Below, one piece after another: positions 1 through 9,042 of a stretch of DNA of 64,000 nt. Each line of letters opens with the position of its first letter. Within the stretch, counting starts at the first letter, position 1. Both the position numbers and the translations under genes were made by a program. Where the stretch lies: contig NZ_JAHLPR010000013.1 of NCBI RefSeq assembly GCF_018918005.1, positions 1-64,000 on the forward strand, given 5' to 3'. Below the pieces are notes generated by a model, which was given only the letters and a program-made list of their open reading frames with translations, was not told where the DNA came from and searched no databases. Source of the stretch: Paenibacillus sp. MSJ-34. Lineage in GTDB: Bacteria > Bacillota > Bacilli > Paenibacillales > Paenibacillaceae.

Positions 1-461
1 ATTGATACACCAAAAAGCTTTCGACCTATGATCTGCCCATATTAATTACCCCAAAAACGGATACAGTTTGCAACTCTATTTTCATTTATGGCGATGGTCG
101 TCAGGCCATGGGGGATTTGTATGAAATTTCGAACATAATCGACGGACTGAACTCACACGCCGCTCGTTTTGTATGATATTTCGGCTACATTTTGTCATCC
201 CTATGCCGAGTCATCATCCCAACCCGGTTTAAATTTAATGCAACGCCATTGGCAAATAGAGGAACGTATGTCCGCGTCACCTGCCGGAAGGTGGCGATAT
301 ATCACAATGTTAGCGCACCACACCCGCGTATCACAGCACCATCACACCGCACCGCACGTTTCGCACCGCTACGCATCGCAACGTGACTCACCGCATCAAC
401 CTGCCGCGGCATGCTTAGTACCTGCCGCCCAATCGCAGATCGAATGATTCGACCCCACCCG
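1..461. other. Intergenic region with a dispersed-repeat copy
   Basis: No convincing gene is seen in this stretch. The short open frames here have no Shine-Dalgarno sequence and a composition unlike real proteins. Positions about 119-187 match, in opposite orientation, a sequence repeated near 24.8 kb; the shared core includes GTATGAAATTTCGAAC. The stretch from about 300 to 450 is rich in CAC/CGC and may be degraded sequence downstream of the MFS gene. Confidence 0.6.
119..187 (+). repeat. Dispersed intergenic repeat, copy 1
   Basis: The segment starts GTATGAAATTTCGAAC, continues with TCGACGGA, a GC-rich middle and a CGTTTTGTATGAT-like end. The reverse complement of 24782-24850 has the same layout: the same 16-base start, TCGACGGATTCG, a GC-rich middle and TTGTTTCGTACGAT. 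The similarity was found by eye and is imperfect. Confidence 0.55.
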
Positions 462-1709
462 TCACCCATCCTTCGCCATCCTATGTTTCCCGTACAGCGT
501 CATGCGAACCCAGATGACGTTCAGCAGCAGGAACACGCCGGACATAATAAAGATGCCCTGAATGCCGATCCAGCCGGACAACGCCCCGGCGACGATCGGG
601 CCGACCATATTGCCGAGGCTCAGCGTGCTGCTGTTAAAGCTGTATGCCCGGCTTTCCATCCCGTCCGGCGTATATTTGCGGATGAGAGAGTTGACCGTCG
701 GAAGCAGGCCGCCCATGAAGACCCCGAGCAGGAAGCGAACGATCAACAGCTGCCAGACCGCCCCGACGAAGGCCTGCGGAATAATCGTCACGGCCGCGCC
801 GATCAAGGAGAAGGTCAATATTCTATGCGCCCCGATTTTATCGCTCCATCTGCCAAGCAGCGGCGAGGCTACCATGTTGGACATCCCGGTAATCGAGCTG
901 ACAAAACCGGCGAGCAGCGCGAGATTTTCTTTCGAGCCGTGCAATTGCTGCACATAGATCGGAATCAAAGGAGCGGGTCCTTGCATCGCGAATTGAATGA
1001 GAAACGTAACCGCCAACAATGCCATCAAAGGCTTCACTTTGCTGAGCTGGGCAAATCCCGCCATCACCGATATTTGCGGTTTATGCACCGCTTTCTCGCG
1101 GTCGAACGATTCTTTTACCGTCAATAGAGCCAATAATGAGGCTAGAGACAAAAGCGCCCCCGTTATGTAAAAGATCGGACGATAGCCGACGGCATCCGCG
1201 AGCGCCCCGCCGATAAACGGGCCGAGAATGGTGCCGGAGACCGCGCCGGATTGCATAATGCCCATCGCGAAGCCCATCTTCTCCTTCGGAGTCGTGGCCG
1301 AAACGAGCGAGATCGCGGCGGGATTGAATCCGGAAATCGTTCCGTTGAGCATGCGCAGAATGAGCAGGTGCAACGGCGTTTGCGCAAATCCCATGAGCAC
1401 CATAACGAAGGACATGCCGAATCCGGACCGGAGCAGCATAATTTTGCGCCCGTATTTATCCGCCAATTTCCCCCACAGCGGTTGAAATATAAATGAAGTA
1501 AAAAAATTGCCCGCAAAAATAATACCGGACCATACCCCGATTTCATGCAAATCGGTCAGCCCGAGATCTTCCTGCAAATATAAAGATAAAAACGGCATAA
1601 TCATCGTCATCCCGGCCATGACGAGAAATTGCCCGAACCATAATACGATCAAATTGAGCTTCCATCTTTGCAAAGTGACCGCCACTTCCTTTCCGTGTTG
1701 ACTGATCAT
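462..1709 (-). CDS. MFS multidrug-type efflux transporter
   Basis: A 415-residue inner-membrane protein with about 12 hydrophobic segments, typical of the major facilitator superfamily. The cytoplasmic loop after TM2 carries the family motif (GKLADKYGRK), repeated more weakly in the second half (GRWSDKIGAHR). The layout resembles proton-driven Bacillus exporters of the drug:H+ antiporter-1 type; the substrate cannot be told. The first ATG has no clear Shine-Dalgarno sequence. A TTG 36 bases inside, preceded by an AGGAAGTGG, is an alternative start. It is transcribed away from the haem operon, so it is probably independent. Family call is firm, substrate unknown. Confidence 0.85.
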   Translation of the reverse strand: MISQHGKEVAVTLQRWKLNLIVLWFGQFLVMAGMTMIMPFLSLYLQEDLGLTDLHEIGVWSGIIFAGNFFTSFIFQPLWGKLADKYGRKIMLLRSGFGMSFVMVLMGFAQTPLHLLILRMLNGTISGFNPAAISLVSATTPKEKMGFAMGIMQSGAVSGTILGPFIGGALADAVGYRPIFYITGALLSLASLLALLTVKESFDREKAVHKPQISVMAGFAQLSKVKPLMALLAVTFLIQFAMQGPAPLIPIYVQQLHGSKENLALLAGFVSSITGMSNMVASPLLGRWSDKIGAHRILTFSLIGAAVTIIPQAFVGAVWQLLIVRFLLGVFMGGLLPTVNSLIRKYTPDGMESRAYSFNSSTLSLGNMVGPIVAGALSGWIGIQGIFIMSGVFLLLNVIWVRMTLYGKHRMAKDG

Positions 1710-1759
1710 GACGATAATTATATTATATCACAGTCTGCGACTTCATCTTTCCAAGGCGT

Positions 1760-1777
1760 TTGTGATATCCGTCACAA
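1760..1777. promoter_or_regulatory. Perfect Rex/Fnr-like palindrome TTGTGA-N6-TCACAA
   Basis: An 18-base site with perfect 6-base arms, lying between the divergent MFS and hemE genes and about 30 bases upstream of the likely hemE -35. The form fits the Rex (NADH-sensing repressor) consensus and also the Bacillus Fnr/CRP-type TGTGA-N6-TCACA site. Which protein binds is inference. Confidence 0.5.
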
Positions 1778-1806
1778 GATTGTCAAAGGAAGCAGGCTTA
1801 TTCATG

Positions 1807-1835
1807 TTGTTGGGGGATCGGAAAATAGGCATAAT
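1807..1835 (+). promoter_or_regulatory. Probable sigma-A promoter of hemE
   Basis: TTGTTG at 1807-1812 and CATAAT at 1830-1835 are separated by 17 bases, about 50 bases before the hemE start codon. The spacing is ideal and each box has a mismatch. Confidence 0.5.
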
Positions 1836-1887
1836 GTATTTTAGGGAAATGGTACGAGGTGCAAAATAAAGAAAAGAGGTACGACGA

Positions 1888-2934
1888 ATGGCTTATAACG
1901 ATCGATTTATTCGCGCTTGCGGCAAACAAACGGTGGATAAAATTCCGGTATGGTACATGCGTCAGGCCGGCAGATACGATCCAGACTATCGTAAAATCAA
2001 AGAAAAATACAGCTTGCTCGAAATATGCCGCCAGCCTGAACTGGCCGCGGAAGTTACGCTAATGCCCGTCCACAAATTAGGCGTCGACGCGGCGATACTA
2101 TACTCCGACATTATGAATCCGGTTGCTTCGCTAGGCGTTGATTTTGATATTGTAGCCAATATCGGACCTGTCATACATAATCCGATTCGTTCGGCGCAGG
2201 ATGTCGCCAATTTACGGCCGATCGATGTGGAAGGAGATTTGGGACATGTCATCGAGACGATACGCATATTGGATCGAGAACTCCAAGTCCCGCTCATTAC
2301 GTTCGCCGGCGCTCCGTTTACGATTGCCAGTTATTTGATCGAAGGGCGCCCGTCCCGGAATTATATTCGTACGAAAGAAATGATGTACGGCGCGCCGGAC
2401 ATTTGGTTTGCGCTCATGGACAAGCTCGGCGATATGGTGATCCAATACTTGCGGGCGCATGTCGCCGCGGGCGGCAAAGCGTTCCAATTGTTCGACAGTT
2501 GGGTCGGCGCATTGGCTCCGCATGATTTCGAGCGTTATGTTTTGCCGACGATTACCCGGATTTTTACGGAATTGCAGCATTTGGACGTGCCGAAAATTTA
2601 TTTTCCGGGCGTCAGCTCGGGCGAATTGCTTCCGTCCTTGCGGAAGCTTGAGGCCGACGTGATCGGGCTGGATTGGCGCGTGTCGATTCGGGAAGGGCGG
2701 CGGAGATTGGACAACCGGTTTGCCGTGCAAGGCAATTTGGATCCGCTCGTCTTAACCGCGCCTCAATCTGTCATCGAAGAGCATGCGCGGAACATTATCG
2801 ATCAAGGCGTCGAGCAGCCGGGATTTATTTTCAATCTGGGTCATGGCTTGTTCCCGGAAGCGTCCTTGGACAAATTGCGGGAACTGACGGCATATGTTCA
2901 TACTTATTCGGAAACGGCTTTGAAACAAAACTAA
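1888..2934 (+). CDS. hemE: Uroporphyrinogen decarboxylase
   Basis: A 348-residue cytoplasmic enzyme that removes four carboxyl groups from uroporphyrinogen III to give coproporphyrinogen III. The UroD N-terminal signature with its active-site Arg/Asp region (VWYMRQAGRYDPDYR, about residues 22-36) and the second signature (GAPFTIASYLIEG, about 139-151) are intact, and length is normal. The ATG has an AAGAGGT ribosome site. It is the first gene of a haem operon and ends 16 bases before hemH. hemE-hemH-hemY is the Bacillus order, which in Gram-positives feeds the coproporphyrin-dependent haem route. Confidence 0.97.
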   Translation: MAYNDRFIRACGKQTVDKIPVWYMRQAGRYDPDYRKIKEKYSLLEICRQPELAAEVTLMPVHKLGVDAAILYSDIMNPVASLGVDFDIVANIGPVIHNPIRSAQDVANLRPIDVEGDLGHVIETIRILDRELQVPLITFAGAPFTIASYLIEGRPSRNYIRTKEMMYGAPDIWFALMDKLGDMVIQYLRAHVAAGGKAFQLFDSWVGALAPHDFERYVLPTITRIFTELQHLDVPKIYFPGVSSGELLPSLRKLEADVIGLDWRVSIREGRRRLDNRFAVQGNLDPLVLTAPQSVIEEHARNIIDQGVEQPGFIFNLGHGLFPEASLDKLRELTAYVHTYSETALKQN

Positions 2935-2950
2935 AGAAAGAGGGATGGAA

Positions 2951-3898
2951 ATGGCGCATACGAAAATCGGCGTACTGGTAATGTCGTACGGCACACCGGA
3001 AAGCATGGATCGGATCGAAGATTACTATACTCATATTCGGCGCGGAAATAAGCCTTCCCCCGAGCAGCTGCAGGAGCTAACGGACCGTTATGAAGCGATC
3101 GTAGGCGGCGTTTTTCCGTTAAGGGAAAATACGGACAAGCAAGTTGCGGCTTTGGAGGAAACGTTAAACCGCGGGCGGGGGGAAGGAGACGTACAATTCG
3201 TTTGCTACCAGGGCTTGAAACATGCCAGTCCGTTTATTGAAGACGGCGTGGAGCGCATGGTGAAGGACGGTATTCGCGAGGCGGTTGGCGTCGTGCTTGC
3301 GCCGCATTATTCGGTCATGAGCGTAGGGGCGTACAACCAGCGGGCCCAGACGAAGGCGGACGAACTCGGATTGAAAATATCGTTCGTGAAGAGCTATCAC
3401 GACCATCCGAAGCTGATCGAAGCGCTGACGCGGCGGGTCGAACATTCATTGCAGCAATTCGAGCGGCAAGGGGAGGCGCGCGATCAAGTTCGCGTCCTGT
3501 TCAGCGCACATAGTTTGCCGGAGAAAATTGTCGAGATGGGCGACCCCTATCCGGAGCAGCTATTGGAAACGTCCCGCCTCATCGCGGATCGAGTCGGGTT
3601 GCCGCAATGGCAGTTTACGTGGCAAAGCGCCGGAAGAACGGCAACGCCGTGGCTCGGTCCGGACGTGCTTGATACGATGAGCGCGCTCGCCAAGGAGGGG
3701 ACGAAAAACATTCTCGTTGCCCCGATCGGGTTCGTCTCCGACCATTTGGAAGTGCTGTACGATCTGGATATCGAAGCGCAGGCAATGGCAAAAGAGTTAG
3801 GCATCAAATTTGCGCGGACGGAGTCTTTGAACACCGATCCGTTATATATGGAGACGTTGGCCGATGTTGTAAGGCAGCAATGGGAAGGGAATGAGTAG
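2951..3898 (+). CDS. hemH: Ferrochelatase (coproporphyrin type)
   Basis: A 315-residue HemH/CpfC homologue that inserts Fe2+ into the porphyrin ring. In Firmicutes the substrate is usually coproporphyrin III rather than protoporphyrin IX. The start region (GVLVMSYGTP), the metal-binding-histidine motif (FSAHSLPEKI, about residue 180) and the C-terminal acidic region (FARTESLN, about 285) are present. The ATG at 2951 is preferred over one six bases upstream because GAGGG sits at proper distance only from the former. It is the middle gene of hemEHY; three bases separate its stop from hemY. Confidence 0.95.
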   Translation: MAHTKIGVLVMSYGTPESMDRIEDYYTHIRRGNKPSPEQLQELTDRYEAIVGGVFPLRENTDKQVAALEETLNRGRGEGDVQFVCYQGLKHASPFIEDGVERMVKDGIREAVGVVLAPHYSVMSVGAYNQRAQTKADELGLKISFVKSYHDHPKLIEALTRRVEHSLQQFERQGEARDQVRVLFSAHSLPEKIVEMGDPYPEQLLETSRLIADRVGLPQWQFTWQSAGRTATPWLGPDVLDTMSALAKEGTKNILVAPIGFVSDHLEVLYDLDIEAQAMAKELGIKFARTESLNTDPLYMETLADVVRQQWEGNE

Positions 3899-3901
3899 AC
3901 C

Positions 3902-5371
3902 ATGGCGGAGCAAGCGCATCGTTTTGTCGTCATCGGCGGAGGAATCAGCGGATTAACCTCCGCTTTTTATATCAATCAATATTGCAAACGGCATCGGATT
4001 GCGGCCGAAATTACGCTCTTGGAAAAAGGGAGTGCGCTCGGCGGCAAAATCAACACGCTGCATCGCGACGGCTTCGTGATCGAGAAAGGCCCGGATTCGT
4101 TCCTGGCGCGCAAACAAGCGATGATCGACCTCGCGCGGGATCTCGAGCTTGAGCATGATTTGGTCGCAACGAATCCGGAAGCGAAAAAAACGTATATTTG
4201 GCATGAAGGGAAGCTTCGAGGAATGCCTCCGGGACTCGTGCTCGGCATTCCGACGGAAATCGGCCCGTTTATGCAAAGCGATCTCGTCTCGATGCCTGGC
4301 AAGCTGCGCGCTTTAATGGACTTGTTCATCCCGGCGCGCACTTCGGATTCCGGCAACGGACCGGAGGACGAATCGCTCGGAGCGTTTATTACCCGCCGCC
4401 TGGGCGGCGAAGTGTTGAAAAATATTGTCGAGCCGCTGCTCGCCGGCATTTATGCGGGCAATACGCATAAGCTCAGCCTGCAGGCGACGTTCCCGCAATT
4501 CCAAGAAGCCGAAATACGATACGGCAGTCTAATCCAAGGAACGAGGATCAATCGGCAAAAACCTGTGATCCCGGAAGGCCAGCCGGAAATCGCCAAGAAA
4601 ACGGTGTTCTTGACGTTCCGCCAAGGGCTGCAAAGCATCGTGCACGGCTTGATACGCGAGTTGTCGGCATCGTCCGTTCGGTTATGGACCGATACCGCGG
4701 CAGAGAAGCTGCAGCCATTATCCGAAGAGGAGGGGCGCGGCTATCGCCTTGAACTGGACGACGGACGCCGGCTCGAGGCGGATACTGTGATTGCCGCGAC
4801 GCCCGCGTTTGTAACCGCGCCGTTATTGGCGCCGCATCTCGATGTGGATACGTTGCAGCGGATCAATTACGTGTCCGTCGCTAATGTCGTCTTGGCCTTC
4901 GAGCGGGAGGACATCGCCCAAGTGTTGGACGGCAGCGGCTTGCTCGTGCCGCGGGGCGAAGGTCCGGCCATTACGGCCTGTACATGGACGTCGGCCAAAT
5001 GGCTGCATACGAGTCCCGACGACAAGGCGCTGCTGCGCTGCTATGTCGGCCGCGACGGCGAGGAGCACTACGTCGATCTGCCGGACGAAGAGCTGATTGC
5101 GCTCGTGCGCAACGATTTGCGCCATATTATGGGCTTGACGGCGGAGCCGCTATTTACGGAAGTGACACGATTACGGCGTTCGATGCCGCAATATCCGGTG
5201 GGACATATTCAAGCTCTCGCCGCTTTCCGTTCGCAATTAAGCGGGACGCTTCCCGGCGTCTACATTACCGGCGCGGGATACGAGGGCGTAGGTTTGCCCG
5301 ATTGTATTCGTACGGCGAAAGAAACGGCGGAGCAGGCGGTGAAACAAGCGGCGGAACGGGCGAACGCTTAA
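3902..5371 (+). CDS. hemY: Coproporphyrinogen/protoporphyrinogen oxidase HemY
   Basis: A 489-residue FAD-dependent oxidase that removes six electrons from the porphyrinogen using O2. The Bacillus enzyme works mainly on coproporphyrinogen III (CgoX). The N-terminal dinucleotide-binding motif (VVIGGGISGLTSAF, about residues 9-22) and the C-terminal FAD contact region (GVYITGAGYEGVGLPDCI, about 453-470) are intact. The protein lacks membrane segments. Its last-gene position, three bases after hemH, implies co-transcription from the hemE promoter. Confidence 0.95.
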   Translation: MAEQAHRFVVIGGGISGLTSAFYINQYCKRHRIAAEITLLEKGSALGGKINTLHRDGFVIEKGPDSFLARKQAMIDLARDLELEHDLVATNPEAKKTYIWHEGKLRGMPPGLVLGIPTEIGPFMQSDLVSMPGKLRALMDLFIPARTSDSGNGPEDESLGAFITRRLGGEVLKNIVEPLLAGIYAGNTHKLSLQATFPQFQEAEIRYGSLIQGTRINRQKPVIPEGQPEIAKKTVFLTFRQGLQSIVHGLIRELSASSVRLWTDTAAEKLQPLSEEEGRGYRLELDDGRRLEADTVIAATPAFVTAPLLAPHLDVDTLQRINYVSVANVVLAFEREDIAQVLDGSGLLVPRGEGPAITACTWTSAKWLHTSPDDKALLRCYVGRDGEEHYVDLPDEELIALVRNDLRHIMGLTAEPLFTEVTRLRRSMPQYPVGHIQALAAFRSQLSGTLPGVYITGAGYEGVGLPDCIRTAKETAEQAVKQAAERANA

Positions 5372-5495
5372 GCGTACGTGGACGCGTGATTAAAATTTAT
5401 CGCTCGGCAATATCGGAGGGTGTTCTATTTATCGGGACAATACTGGTATAATGGAAATAATATGCTTTCTATCCATTGAGAGATAAGGAGATGCC

Positions 5496-6761
5496 ATGTA
5501 TAGATCCCGTTCGGAAGCGTTCCGGCTTCAAAAACAAAGGCAGAGACGCAAAATTCGCAAGCTGCTCTTGCTGAATCTGTCGATGATCTTTCTCATCGTC
5601 ATATTGGCCGTCTTTTTATGGCAACGCAGCGACGGCATCAATGCCTTGCCGACGCAGCATCCTTCCGGCTCCGGCGCGAACGGCCCGCAGGCGGAAGGCA
5701 GTTCCGGCCCGCCGTCCGGGCAAGCCGAAGAAGAACTCGGCGGAGGGGTCGACGAACCGTCCGGAGAATCGGAAGCGCCGGCGGCAGAGGCCGAAACCGA
5801 AGACGAGCCGATCAAACTAACGTTTACCGGCGACGTGTTGCTCTCGGGCAAAATCGACAAGCTGATGCGCGAGCATGGATACGATTATCCGTACCGCTAT
5901 GTGGCGCCGATTTTTCAACAAGACGATTTAACCGTTGTTAATTTGGAGACGCCGGTGACGGAACGCGGCACGCCGGCCGTAGATAAAATGTTCGTGTTCA
6001 AATCGTCGCCCAAAGCGATTCCCGCATTGGCCGAAGCGGGGGTAGACGCCGTCAATTTGGCCAACAACCATATATTGGACCAGGGAGTCGAAGGGCTGTT
6101 CGATACGATCGATGCGTTGGACGAAGCCGACATCAAGCATGTCGGAGCGGGGAAAGACGCGGATAGCGCATTCCGTCCCGTTTATTTCGAGCGGAAAGGG
6201 ATGAAGATCGCGCTGCTGGGCTTTTCGCGCGTCGTGCCGGAAGTAAGCTGGAAGGCGAGCGCCAAGCGCCCCGGCGTTGCGGAGACGTACGATTCGACCC
6301 GAGCGGTCGAGGCGATCCGCGCGGCGAAGGAAGAGGCCGATATCGTGCTGGTCATGGTGCATTGGGGCGAGGAAAAGAAAGATTTGCCCAATAAATTTCA
6401 AAAAACGCTTGCCCATCAGTATATCGACGCGGGAGCGGATTTGATTATCGGCAGCCATCCGCATGTGTTGCAAGGGTTCGAGCAGTATAAAGGCAAATGG
6501 ATCGCCTATAGCTTGGGCAATTTTATTTTTACGAAATCATCCCACCCGAAAACATGGGAAACGGCGATTATGCATGCGGAATGCTCGAAAGACGGGAACA
6601 TCTCGCTCAGGCTGACCCCTTACCATGCCGAATTGGGGCAAGCGGTGCCGATGGACGAGGAGACGGGAAAAGCGTTGCTGCGGCGCGTGTCCGACATTTC
6701 ATTCGGCGCCAAAGTGCGTGATGACGGAACGATTGTTGCCTTAAGCGACAGCGGCCGATAA
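5496..6761 (+). CDS. CapA family membrane-anchored metallophosphatase-like protein
   Basis: A 421-residue protein with a basic N-terminus, one transmembrane anchor (about residues 24-43), a Gly/Ser/Glu/Pro-rich linker (to about 105) and a CapA/PGA-synthesis domain. The domain motifs are LTFTGDVLLSGKI, VVNLETPVTERG, NLANNHILDQG, VMVHWGEE, IIGSHPHVLQGFE and YSLGNFIF, matching the calcineurin-like metal centre of the family. CapA proteins act in poly-gamma-glutamate capsule production, but no capBC neighbours are present, so the role here is open. GGAG precedes the ATG. A TATAAT about 45 bases upstream suggests its own promoter. Confidence 0.88.
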   Translation: MYRSRSEAFRLQKQRQRRKIRKLLLLNLSMIFLIVILAVFLWQRSDGINALPTQHPSGSGANGPQAEGSSGPPSGQAEEELGGGVDEPSGESEAPAAEAETEDEPIKLTFTGDVLLSGKIDKLMREHGYDYPYRYVAPIFQQDDLTVVNLETPVTERGTPAVDKMFVFKSSPKAIPALAEAGVDAVNLANNHILDQGVEGLFDTIDALDEADIKHVGAGKDADSAFRPVYFERKGMKIALLGFSRVVPEVSWKASAKRPGVAETYDSTRAVEAIRAAKEEADIVLVMVHWGEEKKDLPNKFQKTLAHQYIDAGADLIIGSHPHVLQGFEQYKGKWIAYSLGNFIFTKSSHPKTWETAIMHAECSKDGNISLRLTPYHAELGQAVPMDEETGKALLRRVSDISFGAKVRDDGTIVALSDSGR

Positions 6762-6830
6762 AACAGCAGATCTAGATCCCTTCTGCGGCAGCGGGGGTCG
6801 ATCGGGACAGGAAAGGTGAATACATAACAT

Positions 6831-7451
6831 ATGGAACAGATTCGAAACGTATATTGCGTCGGAAGAAACTACAAACTGCACGCCGCCGAGCTTGGCAACG
6901 AACTGCCGAAGCAGCCGATGATCTTTATGAAGCCGACTCATGCGGTCGTTCCGCTTGACCAGGCGGAGATCGTCTTGCCGTACGACCGCGGCGAAGTGCA
7001 TTACGAAGCGGAACTTGTTATCCGTATCGCCCGCGATTACCGCCCCGGGGCGGGAGCGGACGAACTGATCGACGGGCTGGCGCTCGGCATCGACTTCACG
7101 CTGCGCGACGTCCAAACGGAATTGAAGCGACAAGGCCATCCCTGGATGGCGGCGAAAGGATTTATGAATTCGGCCCCGGTTACGCCGTTCATCTCGTTCC
7201 CCGGGATCGATCGGTTAAACGAGACCGATTTCACGCTGCGGCTCAACGGTGAGGAAGTGCAGCGCGGCAACGCTCGCGATATGATTTTCAGCGTACAGAC
7301 GGTGATCGATTATATCGCCGGGCATTACGGCATCGGAGCGGGGGACTTGATTTTTACCGGAACGCCGGCCGGGGTCGGCCGCGTTCAAGCCGGAGACAAG
7401 TTCGAACTGTATTGGGGGAGCGAACGGCTGGGCGCTTGTATGATGAAATAA
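6831..7451 (+). CDS. Fumarylacetoacetate hydrolase family enzyme
   Basis: A 206-residue single-domain FAH-fold protein. The family start (YCVGRNYKLHAAELGNELP), the metal-binding acidic set (VHYEAELVIRI and, further on, GIDFTLRDVQ) and the C-terminal FTGTPAGVG loop are present. Members hydrolyse or decarboxylate 2-oxo acid derivatives, for example acylpyruvates or oxaloacetate, with Mg2+ or Mn2+. The substrate is not predictable from sequence. The start has GAAAGGTG upstream. The next gene follows after 12 bases, so the two are probably co-transcribed although no shared function is evident. Confidence 0.88.
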   Translation: MEQIRNVYCVGRNYKLHAAELGNELPKQPMIFMKPTHAVVPLDQAEIVLPYDRGEVHYEAELVIRIARDYRPGAGADELIDGLALGIDFTLRDVQTELKRQGHPWMAAKGFMNSAPVTPFISFPGIDRLNETDFTLRLNGEEVQRGNARDMIFSVQTVIDYIAGHYGIGAGDLIFTGTPAGVGRVQAGDKFELYWGSERLGACMMK

Positions 7452-7463
7452 GGGGGGGACGCG

Positions 7464-8267
7464 ATGACAACTTGGCTGATCGGTTTCGCCTGCAGTTTGG
7501 CGGTTTCTGGCGCCGCTTATTGGAAGCATGCACTCTCCCGGTCCGGCGCGATGGCGGCAGTTGTGATGGGAACGGTTTATTACGCGGCAGGGAGTCTCGT
7601 TTGGTTCGGGACGCTCCTTGCTTTTTTCATCTCTTCCACCCTTCTGTCCAAATGGAAAAAACGAAAGAAAGAGCGTTATGAAGCCGCATACGAAAAGACG
7701 GGAAGGCGCGACGCGGGGCAAGTGCTCGCAAACGGCGGCATCGGCATGCTGTTATGCGTCGTGTACGCCTTATTCCCTCATCCGGGCTGGCTGTTCGCGT
7801 TCATCGGCGTGATGGCGACCGTAAACGCGGACACATGGGCGACCGAAGTCGGGAGTTTAAGCCGGGCACGGCCGCGCTCGGTGCTTACTTGGAAGCCGAT
7901 CCCTACAGGCACGTCGGGAGGAATATCGGCGTTAGGCACGGCGGCGTCTGTTCTCGGAGGAATATGGATCGGCACGATTGCCGATGCGCTGATCTGGCTC
8001 GAATACGGGGATGCGTTCCGCTTATCGTTCGTTTATGCCGGGGCGATCGCGGGCACATGCGGCGCATTCGCCGATTCGCTCTTGGGCGCCGCTTGCCAGG
8101 CGATGTTCCGCTGCGAAACATGCGGCAGGACGGTCGAGCGCCGGAACCATTGCGGCAGGCCGACCGTCCTTGTGCGCGGAGCCCGCTGGTTGAACAACGA
8201 TTTGGTCAACGCGGTAAGTTCGTGTCTTGGCGGCTTGATCGGATTCGTTTGCGGCGTGTTGATCTAA
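7464..8267 (+). CDS. DUF92 family membrane protein
   Basis: A 267-residue polytopic protein with about six hydrophobic segments. The family hallmark in the central region (NADTWATEVGSLS, about residues 121-133) is followed by the glycine-rich GTSGGISALGT stretch, as in DUF92/TIGR00297 proteins of bacteria, archaea and plants. Some plant relatives act in phytol phosphorylation; the bacterial role is unknown. A CETCGRTVERRNHCG cysteine cluster lies in a loop near residue 218. A GGGGGG ribosome site precedes the ATG, and it lies 12 bases after the FAH gene. Confidence 0.85.
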   Translation: MTTWLIGFACSLAVSGAAYWKHALSRSGAMAAVVMGTVYYAAGSLVWFGTLLAFFISSTLLSKWKKRKKERYEAAYEKTGRRDAGQVLANGGIGMLLCVVYALFPHPGWLFAFIGVMATVNADTWATEVGSLSRARPRSVLTWKPIPTGTSGGISALGTAASVLGGIWIGTIADALIWLEYGDAFRLSFVYAGAIAGTCGAFADSLLGAACQAMFRCETCGRTVERRNHCGRPTVLVRGARWLNNDLVNAVSSCLGGLIGFVCGVLI

Positions 8268-8367
8268 CGGCTCCGATCATTGACGCAACCTTCATAAAAG
8301 GATAATATTGCTATAAATCTAGTAATATAATAGAAATGGGATTTGCTAGGGTGAGGGGACGGGAGTC

Positions 8368-9042
8368 GTGAATCAAGCGCAAACGGAATTTCGTTTTCAA
8401 AAATACGTATATCACGGGACGTCGTCCGTTTATCTCGAGTCTTTCGCAGCCAAACTGCTCAACTCGGAGAAATGGCTGCCGAACCGCGATTTCGGATCGG
8501 CCTTGTACACGACGATCAGTTTGGAGCAGGCGGAAATTTGGGCGCTCCAAACTGTACAGAAAATGGGTTTCGATGATACAATAGATATGAAGCCGTGTGT
8601 ATTGAAGATCGCCATCGATGCGGCCCGTTTGCGGGAATTATCGCCTCGAATGCTTGTTTTCATGGGCGATTCCATCGAGTGGGCGCGATTTATATACAGA
8701 CATCGCGTCAATACGGATCGTTCATCCGATCCGTGCGGAACCGATCATCCCGATTTGATCATCGGACCGATGGGGGACAACGATACCGGGGCGATTGTCA
8801 AAATGGGCCAGTTGTCGGGCAAAGACGACCGTTGGTTCTACGATCAAATTATAAGGGATAGAAATCATCGGAAGTTGGATACGCTACAATTAGGCAATCA
8901 AATCGCGTTTTGCAGCGAGGCGTTATCGCCTTGTTTACACATAGCGGGATATTATCTATTCGAATACGGAAGGTGGGAGTACCATGCAACCGGGCGAAAA
9001 GGCATACGAACAACTCGATTATTACGAACAAGGAATCGTTAA
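8368..9042 (+). CDS. DUF3990 (ADP-ribosyltransferase-like) protein
   Basis: A 224-residue cytoplasmic protein with no signal or membrane segment. The N-terminal YHGTSS (about residues 13-18), the following DFGSALYTTISLEQAEIWA block and the DLIIGPMGDNDTG stretch match DUF3990, a family grouped with the ADP-ribosyltransferase fold. Family members often sit beside a small protein, suggesting toxin-antitoxin-like or regulatory pairs. The GTG start follows GAGGGG at nine bases. Its last 59 bases overlap the next small gene in another frame. The family call is by motif recall; the activity is inference. Confidence 0.7.
   Translation: MNQAQTEFRFQKYVYHGTSSVYLESFAAKLLNSEKWLPNRDFGSALYTTISLEQAEIWALQTVQKMGFDDTIDMKPCVLKIAIDAARLRELSPRMLVFMGDSIEWARFIYRHRVNTDRSSDPCGTDHPDLIIGPMGDNDTGAIVKMGQLSGKDDRWFYDQIIRDRNHRKLDTLQLGNQIAFCSEALSPCLHIAGYYLFEYGRWEYHATGRKGIRTTRLLRTRNR

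Noticed and set aside
411-1127. 238-codon open frame on the plus strand
   Set aside because: It lies antisense to the MFS gene, has no ribosome site and its translation is low-complexity and charged, as expected from an antisense frame.
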